Assembly: GCA_035327305.1 (NCBI GenBank) | Contig: DAOLDL010000002.1 | Span: forward strand, 1 to 64,000 | Direction: 5' to 3' | Origin: CALMUP01 sp035327305 | Lineage (GTDB): Bacteria > Verrucomicrobiota > Kiritimatiellia > CAIVKH01 | Length of the DNA: 64,000 bases | Part shown: positions 42,758-52,845 of the stretch, one piece after another | Position numbering within the stretch: the stretch's first letter is position 1 | Layout of the letters: every line of letters begins with the position of its first letter | Notes under the pieces: model-generated | Databases searched by the model: none | What the model was told of the DNA's origin: nothing | The model's input: the letters and a program-made list of their open reading frames with translations, nothing else | Position numbers and translations under genes: made by a program

Positions 42758-45073
42758 TTAGTTTGCCTGCATTGCTTTCAAAACATTTTCCGCGGTGAAA
42801 GGTGATGTGCGCAAACGAACACCCACCGCATTGTAAATTGCGTTAGCGATAGCCGGGAGTGGACCATTAATGCAAATTTCCGATACGCTTTTGGCGCCAT
42901 ACGGTCCGGTTTTTTCGTAGCTCGGCACCAGGATCGTCTTGATCACCGGTTTGTCCCGCATCGAATATATTTTGTAATGCTGAAAGCCGGCGTTCAACAT
43001 CTTGCCTTTGGGACTGAACAAATATTTTTCGGTCAGGGCATAACTGATTCCGTTAAGTACCCCACCCTCGGTTTGTCCTTCTGCAAGCTTGGGATTGATC
43101 GCGGTTCCGCAATCCACCGCGGCAACATATCGAAGGACCCGGACACGACCCGTGAGCGTATCAACTTCCACTTCGGTAAAATGCGCTGAAAATGGCGGCG
43201 GAGATTTATGCGATATCCTCGAGGAAACCGCACCGATCTGAAATTGATCGGTTCCGTAAAGCGCCCGCAAGGCAATTTCACTGAATGTGACCGATCGCCC
43301 ATCGGCGGATACCGCCTTGTTGTCGGCCAGCTTGATTTCCTTGCCCGGACATTCCATCATGGCGCTTGCCACTTCAATCATTTGTCGGGCCACCTTTTCC
43401 GCCACGTTTTTAACCGCCATACCGCTTAAATATGTCGTACTGGAAGCATACGCCCCGACATCAAACGGCGTCATATCCGTGTCAGATGAATAAACAATGA
43501 TCTTGTCCATATCGCAACCGAGTGTCTCCGCCGCAATCTGGGCAAGCACGGTATCGCTACCCGTGCCAAGATCGGTTGCCCCCATGAGCAGATTAAACGA
43601 TCCGTCATCGTTTATTTTCAGGGAGGCCGCACCCATGTCGATTTCGGGGATACTCGATCCCTGCATCAACGCCGCCATACCAATACCACGGCGGAACCGC
43701 CCCTTCTTGTCCTGCCATCTTCCCCGTTTCTTCCAGCCGATCTCCTTTGCGCCGAGTTTGATGCACTTATCAAGTTCGCAACTTCCAATCGATTGCTCGA
43801 CGCCGGCCTTGCCTTCACCCAATGCGCGAAACACCGGCGATGTTTCGCCCGTGCGAATAGCATTCTTGCGGCGAAACTCCAACGAATCCATTCCGATGGC
43901 CTCCGCCATTTCATCCATTTGACAATCAATCGCAAACGATGATTGCGTGGCGCCATATCCTCGATACGCTCCGCCAACCGGAAGATTGGTGTAACACGAT
44001 TCTCCAACAAAATGAATGTTCGGGGTCCGGTATAGCGGCAATATTTTACTGCCGCTGTTACAGACCACGGTCAAGGCATGCGATCCATAAGCGCCGGTAT
44101 TGGTAATGCAATCGAGACCGACGGCGGTAATGGTTCCATCTTTTTTAACACCGGTGCGAACCCGCATCTTTTCCGGGTGACGAGTCCGGGAAGAGACGAA
44201 TTCCTCTTCGCGGGTGTATTTCCAGAACACGGGGCGACCGGTTCGCATTGCCATCAGCGCCACCACATCTTCCAAAAGCACTTCCTGTTTTACACCAAAT
44301 CCACCGCCGATGCGCGGCTTGATTACACGAATCTTTCGCACGGGAATATCCAATGTCTGGGCTACGATTCGACGTACATGAAATGGGACTTGCGTGCTGG
44401 TGGTGATGATCACCCGGCCGTCAGCGGCGAGGTGCGCCATTGAGACATGTGGTTCGATGGGACAATGCTGGGCATAGTCGGTATAGTATTCGTGATCCAT
44501 TGCAACATCCGCTTCGCGCAAGCCCGCTTCCAAGTCGCCGACATCCATAGCCACCCGGGCGGCGAGATTCCTGGCCGGTTCGTAAGGAACGGGGATCGGA
44601 ATATGCGCCTCGGGTTCATCGTGAATAACCGGTGCGCCGGGCTTCAGCGCTTCCTCTATGGACAACACTGCTGGCAAAACCTCGTACGTGACCTTTATTT
44701 TCTTCAAGGCCTCGATAGCTTGTTCGGCGGTTTCGGCCGCCACGGCGGCAACACGATCACCCACATGCCGCACTTTGTTGTCGAACATGAACGTATCATA
44801 GGGTGATGGCTCGGGAAATCCCTGCCCGGCGGTTGTGTGTGCGATTCTGGGGACGTTTCCATGATGCAGAATAATATGTACCCCGGGCATTTTATCCGCC
44901 TCGCTGGTATCTATCGAGGTGATGCGAGCGTGGGCGTGTGGACTCCACAACATTTTCACAATCAAGGCATCGGCAGGCTTGAAATCGGCCACAAACATCG
45001 GCTTACCAGTGGCAAGTGAGAGGGAATCAATTTTTTTGACGGACTTGTTGACAACCGTGAAGTTCTTTTTCAT
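42758..45073 (-). CDS. Xanthine-dehydrogenase-family molybdopterin-binding subunit
   Basis: A 771-residue catalytic subunit of a molybdenum hydroxylase, probably acting on a purine or another N-heterocycle. Molybdopterin motifs are visible in order: KIDSLSLATGKPMFVADF, VKPRIGGGFGVKQEVL-type region (RIGGGFGVKQE), PVGGAYRGYGATQ, LMGATDLGTGSDTVLAQIAAE and the active-site glutamate segment GAKSVSEICINGPLPAIANAI. Substrate specificity cannot be read from this. It is translated from an ATGA overlap behind the [2Fe-2S] subunit and is the last gene of the purine locus. The closest context match is E. coli XdhD beside ygfK and ssnA. Confidence 0.93.
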   Translation of the reverse strand: MKKNFTVVNKSVKKIDSLSLATGKPMFVADFKPADALIVKMLWSPHAHARITSIDTSEADKMPGVHIILHHGNVPRIAHTTAGQGFPEPSPYDTFMFDNKVRHVGDRVAAVAAETAEQAIEALKKIKVTYEVLPAVLSIEEALKPGAPVIHDEPEAHIPIPVPYEPARNLAARVAMDVGDLEAGLREADVAMDHEYYTDYAQHCPIEPHVSMAHLAADGRVIITTSTQVPFHVRRIVAQTLDIPVRKIRVIKPRIGGGFGVKQEVLLEDVVALMAMRTGRPVFWKYTREEEFVSSRTRHPEKMRVRTGVKKDGTITAVGLDCITNTGAYGSHALTVVCNSGSKILPLYRTPNIHFVGESCYTNLPVGGAYRGYGATQSSFAIDCQMDEMAEAIGMDSLEFRRKNAIRTGETSPVFRALGEGKAGVEQSIGSCELDKCIKLGAKEIGWKKRGRWQDKKGRFRRGIGMAALMQGSSIPEIDMGAASLKINDDGSFNLLMGATDLGTGSDTVLAQIAAETLGCDMDKIIVYSSDTDMTPFDVGAYASSTTYLSGMAVKNVAEKVARQMIEVASAMMECPGKEIKLADNKAVSADGRSVTFSEIALRALYGTDQFQIGAVSSRISHKSPPPFSAHFTEVEVDTLTGRVRVLRYVAAVDCGTAINPKLAEGQTEGGVLNGISYALTEKYLFSPKGKMLNAGFQHYKIYSMRDKPVIKTILVPSYEKTGPYGAKSVSEICINGPLPAIANAIYNAVGVRLRTSPFTAENVLKAMQAN

Positions 45074-45552
45074 GCAACGCCTCCTTTTCCGGCGGCCGCA
45101 ACCTTCCGTAATGCCGTTTGAATTTTTTCATACCCGGTGCAACGGCAGAGCTGTCCGTCGAGGTGAATCGCCATTTCCTCGTCGGTAGGTGTCGGATTTA
45201 TATCAAACAACGCCTTGGCGGCCATGATCATACCCGGCATGCAGTAACCGCACTGAACTGCGCCCTCTTCCACCAGCGCCGCCTGAATGGGATGTGGGTT
45301 GTCCAGCGAACCGACCGATTCAACAGTGTCCACGATTCCGCCGTCGGCCTGCACCGCATAGGTAAGACACGAATTCACGACGCGACCATTCAGATTGACT
45401 GCGCACGAACCACAAGCGCCTTCACTGCAACCCATTTTCACACTGTAGCATCCGAGTTGACGGAGAATGTCGATGAGCTTTGTTTTTACATCGACCGTCA
45501 CGGATTGTTTGCGTCCGTTTAACGTGAGTTGTATGGTCATGATGTTACTCAT
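45070..45552 (-). CDS. [2Fe-2S] subunit of molybdenum hydroxylase
   Basis: A 160-residue electron-transfer subunit, starting MSNIMTIQLTLNGRKQSVTV, with a perfect ribosome site (AAAGGAGG) and an ATGA overlap with the FAD subunit. The plant-type cluster ligands lie in MGCSEGACGSCAVNLNGRVVNSC, and the second, all-helical cluster in VQCGYCMPGM and GQLCRCTGYEKI. It passes electrons from the molybdenum centre to FAD. Confidence 0.96.
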   Translation of the reverse strand: MSNIMTIQLTLNGRKQSVTVDVKTKLIDILRQLGCYSVKMGCSEGACGSCAVNLNGRVVNSCLTYAVQADGGIVDTVESVGSLDNPHPIQAALVEEGAVQCGYCMPGMIMAAKALFDINPTPTDEEMAIHLDGQLCRCTGYEKIQTALRKVAAAGKGGVA

Positions 45553-46394
45553 GTCGCACCTCCTTTGGCCATCTGCCATGCATCAATTATTACGTCTTCA
45601 AGATGTGCCTGGGCCAGAGCGCGTATGTAATCATCGCTGAAGCCATCGCCTCCTTTCCATTTCACCGAATCCAATGTCGAGGCAATCGCCTGCTTGATGG
45701 CATCGGTGGAAATGGCTACTCCGGCAAGTGCATTTTCCAACCCGGGGAGACGACACGGAAGCGGTACACCCGCTCCTGCCGCTATCCGAATATCGGCAAC
45801 CGTTCGCTTGTCGAGTCTTATCCAGGCCGCCAGCGTCAGCAGGCTGAAGTCCATGTTCACCACGTTTTCCTTGTGGTAAGCGAAACCGCAACCGCTTTTG
45901 ACTGCGGGTACTTTTATCTCCACGAGCAAATCACCGGGTTCATACAGGCGCGCCGGTTGACCTTTGAAATAAACATCCGCGGTATGGGTTTGGACATCCT
46001 GGCCTGTAATGGTCATTACCGCGCCAAGCGCAAGTAGTGCGACAGGAAAATCGTTCCAGGGAAAAACGCGGGCGATATTGCCGCCGATGGTGGTCATGTT
46101 GCGAATGGGCTGACTGACAAACCGAAGGGCCACGCGATCCAGCACCCAGCCGGGAGCATGATACGATTGTAGATCGGCGATGCGTGTGTTGGCTCCGATG
46201 GTAAAACTGTCCGGTCCATGATCGATACGGTCGTAGCCCATCCAAGCAAGGTCGACAGCGACTTTTTCCTCATCACCTTTTAGGAATGAGTGGGACGTAG
46301 CACCTGCCATTGGAAGTCCGGATGGGCCTAATTCCTTGAGAATACGTTTTGCCTCATCCAGAGTCGTCGGTCGATGATATCCACTTAGTTTCAT
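45549..46394 (-). CDS. FAD-binding subunit of molybdenum hydroxylase
   Basis: A 281-residue medium subunit (CoxM/XdhB-like). The ATG at 46394 is chosen because GGGAG lies upstream and the protein then starts MKLSGYHRPTTLDEAKRIL, as in the family. FAD contacts are the PMAGATSHSF segment, TTIGGNIARVFPWNDFPVALLALGA and the LYEPGDLLVEIKVP strand. It is separated from the upstream deaminase gene by about 210 bases in which I see no gene, so it may have an additional promoter. Confidence 0.92.
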   Translation of the reverse strand: MKLSGYHRPTTLDEAKRILKELGPSGLPMAGATSHSFLKGDEEKVAVDLAWMGYDRIDHGPDSFTIGANTRIADLQSYHAPGWVLDRVALRFVSQPIRNMTTIGGNIARVFPWNDFPVALLALGAVMTITGQDVQTHTADVYFKGQPARLYEPGDLLVEIKVPAVKSGCGFAYHKENVVNMDFSLLTLAAWIRLDKRTVADIRIAAGAGVPLPCRLPGLENALAGVAISTDAIKQAIASTLDSVKWKGGDGFSDDYIRALAQAHLEDVIIDAWQMAKGGAT

Positions 46395-46607
46395 AAGTAT
46401 TCTCCCACGCATGAATGGTAGTCGCCGCAGTATTGAATAGGAAGAATTACACGCCCCTATCGTCGATTAAGGGAATCCACTAATGAAGAAATTTGCCAAG
46501 TCTCTTGAACACGGCTCGGCGGGAGCCGATACATCCACTATTTCTTTTATTTCGGAATTTCCACAGATCCATATCTACCCGCACAGATAGAATGCCTTCG
46601 TCATGAT

Positions 46608-47981
46608 TTACCTGGCCGCGGCCAACATCTTTGCGGCGATATCATTCGCGTGATGGAACAACCTCTGCTCATCCACGCCGAGAAGCTCGCCCTTGGCCAC
46701 GCGTATCACGCCGTTGACAATGGTATAATCAGCACGGGCACCTGCACCACAGAAAAGAATTGCTGATGCAGGGTCGGCCATGGCGCCGGCGTATTCGATT
46801 TTATCGAGGCGGAACATTGTGAGGTCGGCGAGCAGACCCGGTGCGATGCGTCCCAGGTCGCTCCATCCCAGCATTTCCGCCCCGCCCATCGTAGCCATTC
46901 GCACCACGGTTTGCGCAGGCATTGCGTCAACTGCTGTGCCAACACGATGCACCAACAGAGCCATCTGCAATTCGCGCGACAGGCTGGAGCTGTCATTGCT
47001 GGCGCTTCCGTCCACCGCCAATCCCACTCTTACTCCTGCTTTGAGCATTTTTGGAATCGGCGCAATACCGGAGCCAAGTCGCAGGTTCGATGTCGGACAA
47101 TGAGCAACACCGGTTTTCGTCGCGGCGAGTCGGTGAATTTCAGCGTCGTTAAAATAGATGCCATGAGCGAACCAGACGTCAGGCCCCAGCCACTCGTTTT
47201 TCTCCATGTATTCAAGCGGCCGCATGCCATGGGTGGCAAGACAGTATTCCTCTTCGTCAACAGTTTCGCAAAGGTGTGTGTGGCAAATCACGTTACGTGA
47301 ACGCGCGAACCTGATGGTCTCCAGTAAAAGTTCAGAGGTGACGGAAAACGGCGAACAAGGAGCCAACGCGATGCGGCACATGGAGTCCGGAGATGGATCA
47401 TGACAGGCGTCAATGACTCGCGCACAATCCCGCAGAATTACTTCATGATGCTGAACCACATCGTCCGGAGGTAATCCGCCATCGGATCGCCCGCGACTCA
47501 TACTTCCGCGTGTGGGATGAAATCGAATGCCCATTTCGCGAGCGGCGGCGATCTCAACATCGAGCAATTCACCCGTGGTGTTTTCAGGAAAGACATAAAA
47601 ATGGTCGGTGGTGGTTGTGCAACCGGACAGCAACAATTCTCCCACACCAACACGTGTGCTGATGTCCACGGCCTCAGGCGTCAAACCGCGCCAGATTTCA
47701 TAGAGTCCTATGAGCCAGTCGAATAGTTTTGCATTTTGCACGCAGGGAATATTTCGGGTGAGGGTCTGATAAAGATGGTGATGGGTGTTGATAAAACCGG
47801 GATAAACGACGTGACGGCTGGCGTCGATCACTTCAGCGTCGGCGGGTGGGAATGGTTTATGGGGGCCGGTATGGATGGCGGCGATGCGATTTCCTTGAAT
47901 CAACAGGTCCGCGCCATTCAGCGGCGCTTCACCGTCGTTCATGGTGACCAGGGTGTGGATGTTTCGCAGAAGTATTTTCAT
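46608..47981 (-). CDS. Amidohydrolase, 8-oxoguanine-deaminase-like
   Basis: A 457-residue metal-dependent deaminase of the TrzN/SsnA/AtzA class. The metal-site motif is PGFINTHHHLYQTLTRNI, then CTTTTDHFYVF, HTHLCETVDEEEY, FAHGIYFN and the catalytic Asp in GLAVDGSASNDSSS. The combination HHHLYQTLTR with LFDWLIGLYEIWRGLTPE recalls enzymes shown to deaminate 8-oxoguanine, so oxidised guanine is a likely substrate, with uric acid as the product. It overlaps the neighbouring ssnA-like gene by ATGA and shares its operon. Confidence 0.88.
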   Translation of the reverse strand: MKILLRNIHTLVTMNDGEAPLNGADLLIQGNRIAAIHTGPHKPFPPADAEVIDASRHVVYPGFINTHHHLYQTLTRNIPCVQNAKLFDWLIGLYEIWRGLTPEAVDISTRVGVGELLLSGCTTTTDHFYVFPENTTGELLDVEIAAAREMGIRFHPTRGSMSRGRSDGGLPPDDVVQHHEVILRDCARVIDACHDPSPDSMCRIALAPCSPFSVTSELLLETIRFARSRNVICHTHLCETVDEEEYCLATHGMRPLEYMEKNEWLGPDVWFAHGIYFNDAEIHRLAATKTGVAHCPTSNLRLGSGIAPIPKMLKAGVRVGLAVDGSASNDSSSLSRELQMALLVHRVGTAVDAMPAQTVVRMATMGGAEMLGWSDLGRIAPGLLADLTMFRLDKIEYAGAMADPASAILFCGAGARADYTIVNGVIRVAKGELLGVDEQRLFHHANDIAAKMLAAAR

Positions 47982-49294
47982 TCAATTCTCTTCCACATTG
48001 CACGCGCTTGTTCAACGGCCTTGCGACGAATATTTTCCTCATCCAGATGATGAATGATTCCGTTTTCCATCAGGACCCGGCCTCTGCACATGGTCATGGT
48101 AACCGGGGCATTCACCAATCCGAACAGAAAGTGACCATAAAATGTCGATGGATCAAATGGCGTGAATGGCACATAATCCATAATGATCAGGTCGGCCAGA
48201 TATCCCTCGACCAAACGACCCCGCCCTTCCGGAAATATTCTTTCGGCAATCAACCGATTGTTATCCAACAATAATCGGCAAGCTTCAACAAACGCCACAC
48301 GCGGATCGCGCCGCACGGCCCGCTGAATCAAATACGCGGCCCTGGCCTGCGCGATCATGTTGTTGGACATTCCATCGGTGCCAAGTCCCACCAGAATTCC
48401 CGCGTGCAACAGTTCAAGCAGAGGGGTAACAGCCAGGCCGTTGTTCATGTTGGACTCGGGATTTGTAACCATCATGCATCCGGTGTCGGCCAGCAGATTC
48501 CATCCCCGTTCGTCAAGGTGAATACCATGGGCGAAAATCGATCCCGGACCGGCAATTCCAGCCTTTACAAAACGGTCAACCGGTGCCTCTCCATATTTTT
48601 CCAACGACTCTTCAGCATCGCATTCCGCTTCATCGATATGGACATGAAAACCGACACCCATCGTTTGTCCTTCGGTTGCACAACGCTCCAGTGTGGCATT
48701 GCCCAAGGTCATGGAAGCATGCAATCCGAACAGCGCTTTAATCTGCGGGTCATCATCATCCCGGCATTTTTTGATAAAACGTATGTTTTCTTCAATACCC
48801 TCGCCCACGCGGTTACGGTCGGAGACTTCATAACACAAACAGCCGTTCAGCCCGGCTTCACGGAATGCTTTTTCAATGATATCGAGACTACTGAAACTGC
48901 ACGAGGGTGAGGCATGGTGATCAATGATGGTGGTGCATCCGGCATGGATGGCCTCCACCATCGGAAGCATGGACGAATAATACACATCGTCTTCGTTTAA
49001 TGCATAATCCAGTTTCCACCAAAGCCGTTCCAGTATCTGTTTGAAATTCGAAGCTGGCTCACCGGGTGGCGAGAATCCACGCGCCAATGTTGAATAGAGA
49101 TGGTGGTGCGTATTGATAAATCCCGGCATAATCACGCGTCCATTCGCATCGATAATCCGGTCCGCCGACGCATCTCCCACATCGCCGACCGCGGCGATGG
49201 TTTCATCTTCGACCAACACCGCGCCGTGATCAAAGAAATCGCCTTGTTCATCCAACGTAACCAAAATGCCGTTTTTTATAAGTACGCTTCCCAT
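47978..49294 (-). CDS. ssnA: SsnA-like aminohydrolase
   Basis: A 438-residue amidohydrolase beginning MGSVLIKNGILVTLDEQG. The start follows a strong AAGGAGG and lies two bases after the ygfK stop. Metal ligands are visible in PGFINTHHHLYSTLARGF, GFHVHIDEAECDAEESL, FAHGIHLDERG and GLGTDGMSNNM. In E. coli and clostridia ssnA stands next to ygfK in purine or selenium-linked loci, as here. Two deaminases in one operon suggest distinct purine substrates (for example guanine versus oxidised guanine). That is inference. Confidence 0.88.
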   Translation of the reverse strand: MGSVLIKNGILVTLDEQGDFFDHGAVLVEDETIAAVGDVGDASADRIIDANGRVIMPGFINTHHHLYSTLARGFSPPGEPASNFKQILERLWWKLDYALNEDDVYYSSMLPMVEAIHAGCTTIIDHHASPSCSFSSLDIIEKAFREAGLNGCLCYEVSDRNRVGEGIEENIRFIKKCRDDDDPQIKALFGLHASMTLGNATLERCATEGQTMGVGFHVHIDEAECDAEESLEKYGEAPVDRFVKAGIAGPGSIFAHGIHLDERGWNLLADTGCMMVTNPESNMNNGLAVTPLLELLHAGILVGLGTDGMSNNMIAQARAAYLIQRAVRRDPRVAFVEACRLLLDNNRLIAERIFPEGRGRLVEGYLADLIIMDYVPFTPFDPSTFYGHFLFGLVNAPVTMTMCRGRVLMENGIIHHLDEENIRRKAVEQARAMWKRIE

Positions 49295-49296
49295 GA

Positions 49297-52200
49297 CTAT
49301 GCCTCCTTTGTGATGATCAGTGGCATGTAGGACACGGATCGCGTGACGCCATAAAATAACGAAGCCATTTCCACCGCGTGACGCAATGATACTTGCTCCT
49401 TGTTTGACTTTACACTTGTCCCGTGTACCGCCACAAGATGCCAATCCAAATGCCATTCGGCACGCAATTCGGGAGTCGTGTAGACAATAGTATCCGCGAT
49501 TGCCAATGTATGCGTTTCGCCATTCACCCTGGAATAAACAAAGCTGGCGCGCCCCTTTTGCTCCATCAGAAAAGCATTATCCGTCTCACTCACAAATTCA
49601 TCGGCGTTCAGATAAATGCGTGGTTTATCCTTATAAGGTTTTCCAATGCTTGGACAAAACGTGACGCAATTTCCACATTCATTGCAAAAGTCGGAGTAAA
49701 CCGCGACCTGATAGGGTTGGTTGATTCGAATGGTTTCTCCGCCGAGAGTGAACCATTGCCCATTATGTATCCGCCCGATCGGTAAATTCCAGTGAGCGGG
49801 AATATGCTCATACGTGAACAAGGCAAGGTTGGGACAAACTCCAACGCAGTAACTGCACAAGTGATCACAATCCAGACAACGCGCCGCCTCGCGTCGTGCG
49901 GCGTCAGCGCCCAATGTCTCCACTACTTCCTGAAAATCCCTGCGCTGACCGGCCGGGCGTTGAGGAATGGATTCAGGCGTCGAACGCGTAGCCCGATGCA
50001 ATTGAATCGAACCACGGTCAATTTTCGGGAAAATCGCGCGGTCGGTCGGTGCGATAGAACCTTCGAACCGCTCCCGAATCGAACGTGCAATCCGTTTGCC
50101 ATCCCCAAGCGCCTTTACAATCGTTGCCGGCCCGTCACCAATTGCATCACCCCCCGCATACACGCCGTCCAAACAAGTTTCCAGTGTAGTTGGCTTTACT
50201 TCGATGTAACCATTGGAATTAAATTCCACACCTTCATTTTTCAACCAATCGAAATCGCCAGACTGATTGATCGCGACGATCAATGCATCAAGAGGGAGTT
50301 CCTCGAACTTTCCTTCAACTGGCCTGGGTTTTCTCCGACCGCCGGCATCCGGCTCGCCAAGCTCCATCACACTGCACACAAGTCCGGAGAGACGTCCCTC
50401 ATGTGCCAGCAGTTTTTTGGGCGCCAGCAATTCACGGACAGGAATATTTTCGTCAAGCAGTCCGGTAATTTCATCGTATTGCGCAGGCATTTCATACCGG
50501 GTGCGCCGATAGATCACCGACACCTGTTCCGCACCAATCCGCCATGCTGTTCTGGCACAATCCATGGCAACGTCACCGCCCCCCACAACCCCGACGCGAT
50601 TACCAAGTTTGGGCGGACGCCCTTCACGGCATTCTTTCAGAAACGAAAGGGAATCCCAGACCCCGTCGACGTTCTCCCCTTCCATTCCCAGCTTTCCGGC
50701 TTTTTGCGCACCAATCGCAATGACAACGGCATCAAAGCCTTCTTTCCGAAGATCCGTCAACGTGAAGTCTTTGCCTGCGCAGACATTGTGCCTGATCTGA
50801 ACGCCGCGTTGTACAAGAAATGACGTATCCTTGAGCAATGCATCATCGGAAGCACGATAGCCAGGAATCGAAGACGAAACCATGCCGCCCTCGCGGTCGC
50901 GCGCATCCATGATCGTAACCTGATAACCGGCACGACTCAAGAAGTCAGATGTCGCCAGGCCGCAAGGTCCGGCGCCGATTATCGCGATGCGTTCCTTGCG
51001 TTTTGTTTCCGTGTTCACGTTAGCGCGTGCGTGATCGACGATAAATCTTTTGATTTCCCGGATTTCCACCGGTTGATCCAGATGACTGCGCACACATCGG
51101 GCATGACAGGGATGATGACACGCCCGGCCTAAAATAGCCGGCATGGTGTTGTCACGTTCGACAACGTCGGCCGCCTTTTGAAGTTGTCCGGTCTTCACCA
51201 TCCGCATGTATTGTGGAACTTTTTGTTCAATCGGACAGACATCGGTGCAAGGCGCCTTGATGCAATCAAACGAACCCAACGGACGCAATGACTTGGTGTC
51301 GGCCCGCTGGTAAGTATCGGCATGGTAGGATTTATCTGCCGACACATGTTCGGCATACGACGCGAGATTATGAAGTGCGGCTTTCCGTTTGTCGTTAACT
51401 CCAGCGGACTTCACGACCCAGTCATCGAGGTTCACGCTGTTGAGTTCCGATAAGGATTTGCGAAGAATCGAGTAATACTGGGTCATTCGCGCATAACCGC
51501 CTGAACGCAGAAGATCCGAACACACGGTCACAGTTTTCATACCGCAACCGAGCAACGCGGGGATATTAAACGCGTCAGCGCCGCCGGAAAATGACATATC
51601 CAATTCGCCGTCGAATTCTTCCTGGAGTTTTCGCGCCACCTGCACCGTAATGGCATGCAAAGGTCGGCCCGACATGTACATTTGTTTTTCCCGCGATGAA
51701 AATACCTTGCGATGATTGATGACTTCAAGCGTGTTGGAAAGCTTGACGCCGAAACATAATCCTCGTTTTTCGGCAATCTCCCGCAAATCACGAATCAACG
51801 CCACGGCATGATCAAATGTGATGTCATGCCCGAATGCTTCATCGGGAACGGTAATATCAGAAAAACCAAGCTCATCGTTTAGCAACCGGCGAAGTTCACG
51901 CGCACCCAGCAACGTAGGATTCAATTTCACGTAGGTGTGAAGGCCACGTTCCTCCAGCATATAGCGACAGATCGCACCAATCTCCTCGGGCGGGCAACCA
52001 TGCATGGTGGAAAGTGTGATATTGTCGGATATACGTTTGGGTATGTGGATGTCATCTATACCGGGAAAATGATCGCGGAGATCATTCACCACCGCGGAGA
52101 TAAGGTTCGATCCATCATCCATACTGCGGAAGAACTCCTGCACATTTGACTTGAGAATTCCCTCCATGTTGTAGCCGACACTCATATTGAATATCGCACC

Positions 52201-52635
52201 GGGACTGTCGCCCGGCATTCCCAGCATGCGATGCAAGGCATGGATCAGTACCCAGGCATTGGTGTACTCACGGATGGATTCCGCGATGCGCAGTTCCTGC
52301 GACCACTCTACATTAAAGCCGGCGTCTTCCATGTCGATGCAAGGCTTGGATACATCCAACTTATCCAACGTTTGAACGGTTTTCAGCTCAATGAAACGTG
52401 CGCCGCACAACCAGGCGGCAATGATATTCTGCGCCATTTGCGTGTGCGGGCCGGCGGCAACTCCAATCGGGGAATCAATATTTTGTCTAAATACCGAAGT
52501 CTTGAATGAATCGTCGGGTGAAGGCTGGAAAAAGACCTTGCGGTTGAGTCCCAACATGGAACCCGAGGCACTCCATTCATCGCGGAGCCATCGAGCCAAC
52601 TTCACTGCGTCCAACGGATATAATCGATCACTCAT
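49297..52635 (-). CDS. ygfK: YgfK-type selenate reductase / purine-locus flavo-iron-sulfur protein
   Basis: A 1112-residue multi-domain redox protein. The ATG at 52635 has GGGGAG eight bases upstream; the open frame runs 75 bases further up. Residues 1-460 are a dihydroorotate-dehydrogenase-like barrel (GVAAGPHTQMAQNIIAAWL; ITLSTMHGCPPEEIGAI). Next is a GltD-like part: CTDVCPIEQKVPQYM and HHPCHARCVRSH cysteines, FAD motif IAIIGAGPCGLATSDFL, NADPH motif VGVVGGGDVAMDCARTAW. Two ferredoxin-like cysteine groups close the protein (CLDCDHLCSYCVGVCP; CNECGNCVTFCPSIGKP). It may carry electrons between NADPH, Fe-S carriers and the molybdenum hydroxylase. It heads the purine operon. Confidence 0.92.
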   Translation of the reverse strand: MSDRLYPLDAVKLARWLRDEWSASGSMLGLNRKVFFQPSPDDSFKTSVFRQNIDSPIGVAAGPHTQMAQNIIAAWLCGARFIELKTVQTLDKLDVSKPCIDMEDAGFNVEWSQELRIAESIREYTNAWVLIHALHRMLGMPGDSPGAIFNMSVGYNMEGILKSNVQEFFRSMDDGSNLISAVVNDLRDHFPGIDDIHIPKRISDNITLSTMHGCPPEEIGAICRYMLEERGLHTYVKLNPTLLGARELRRLLNDELGFSDITVPDEAFGHDITFDHAVALIRDLREIAEKRGLCFGVKLSNTLEVINHRKVFSSREKQMYMSGRPLHAITVQVARKLQEEFDGELDMSFSGGADAFNIPALLGCGMKTVTVCSDLLRSGGYARMTQYYSILRKSLSELNSVNLDDWVVKSAGVNDKRKAALHNLASYAEHVSADKSYHADTYQRADTKSLRPLGSFDCIKAPCTDVCPIEQKVPQYMRMVKTGQLQKAADVVERDNTMPAILGRACHHPCHARCVRSHLDQPVEIREIKRFIVDHARANVNTETKRKERIAIIGAGPCGLATSDFLSRAGYQVTIMDARDREGGMVSSSIPGYRASDDALLKDTSFLVQRGVQIRHNVCAGKDFTLTDLRKEGFDAVVIAIGAQKAGKLGMEGENVDGVWDSLSFLKECREGRPPKLGNRVGVVGGGDVAMDCARTAWRIGAEQVSVIYRRTRYEMPAQYDEITGLLDENIPVRELLAPKKLLAHEGRLSGLVCSVMELGEPDAGGRRKPRPVEGKFEELPLDALIVAINQSGDFDWLKNEGVEFNSNGYIEVKPTTLETCLDGVYAGGDAIGDGPATIVKALGDGKRIARSIRERFEGSIAPTDRAIFPKIDRGSIQLHRATRSTPESIPQRPAGQRRDFQEVVETLGADAARREAARCLDCDHLCSYCVGVCPNLALFTYEHIPAHWNLPIGRIHNGQWFTLGGETIRINQPYQVAVYSDFCNECGNCVTFCPSIGKPYKDKPRIYLNADEFVSETDNAFLMEQKGRASFVYSRVNGETHTLAIADTIVYTTPELRAEWHLDWHLVAVHGTSVKSNKEQVSLRHAVEMASLFYGVTRSVSYMPLIITKEA

Positions 52636-52845
52636 TATCAGGTCTCCCCACCGTGCCATTGTTTGATTCCATCTCGATGGCAACCAGCACAAAGGAAATA
52701 TCACCGCCATTATTTCAATATCAGGGAAGCACCGATACTCCTTCTGCGACGAATAGACCGCTCAAACGTTTCGTCTTTTCCCTGATAGGTCATTACGGCG
52801 CGTGCCCGATGGTATTAAAACTGCTTTATAACGATGATATTCGCC
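52636..52845. promoter_or_regulatory. Divergent control region between ygfK and nifJ
   Basis: This 210-base gap drives the purine operon leftwards and the PFOR-Ech operon rightwards. It contains a perfect 10-bp inverted pair, TATCAGGGAA at 52719-52728 and TTCCCTGATA at 52778-52787, about 59 bases apart centre to centre, and a third partial copy TATCAGG at 52636-52642 next to the ygfK ribosome site. The arrangement looks like spaced operator sites for one regulator. Promoter boxes could not be placed with confidence. Confidence 0.45.

Noticed and set aside
49792..50823. 343-codon frame on the plus strand inside ygfK
   Set aside because: It lies wholly opposite the ygfK iron-sulfur and flavin domains, has no ribosome site and no recognisable domain.
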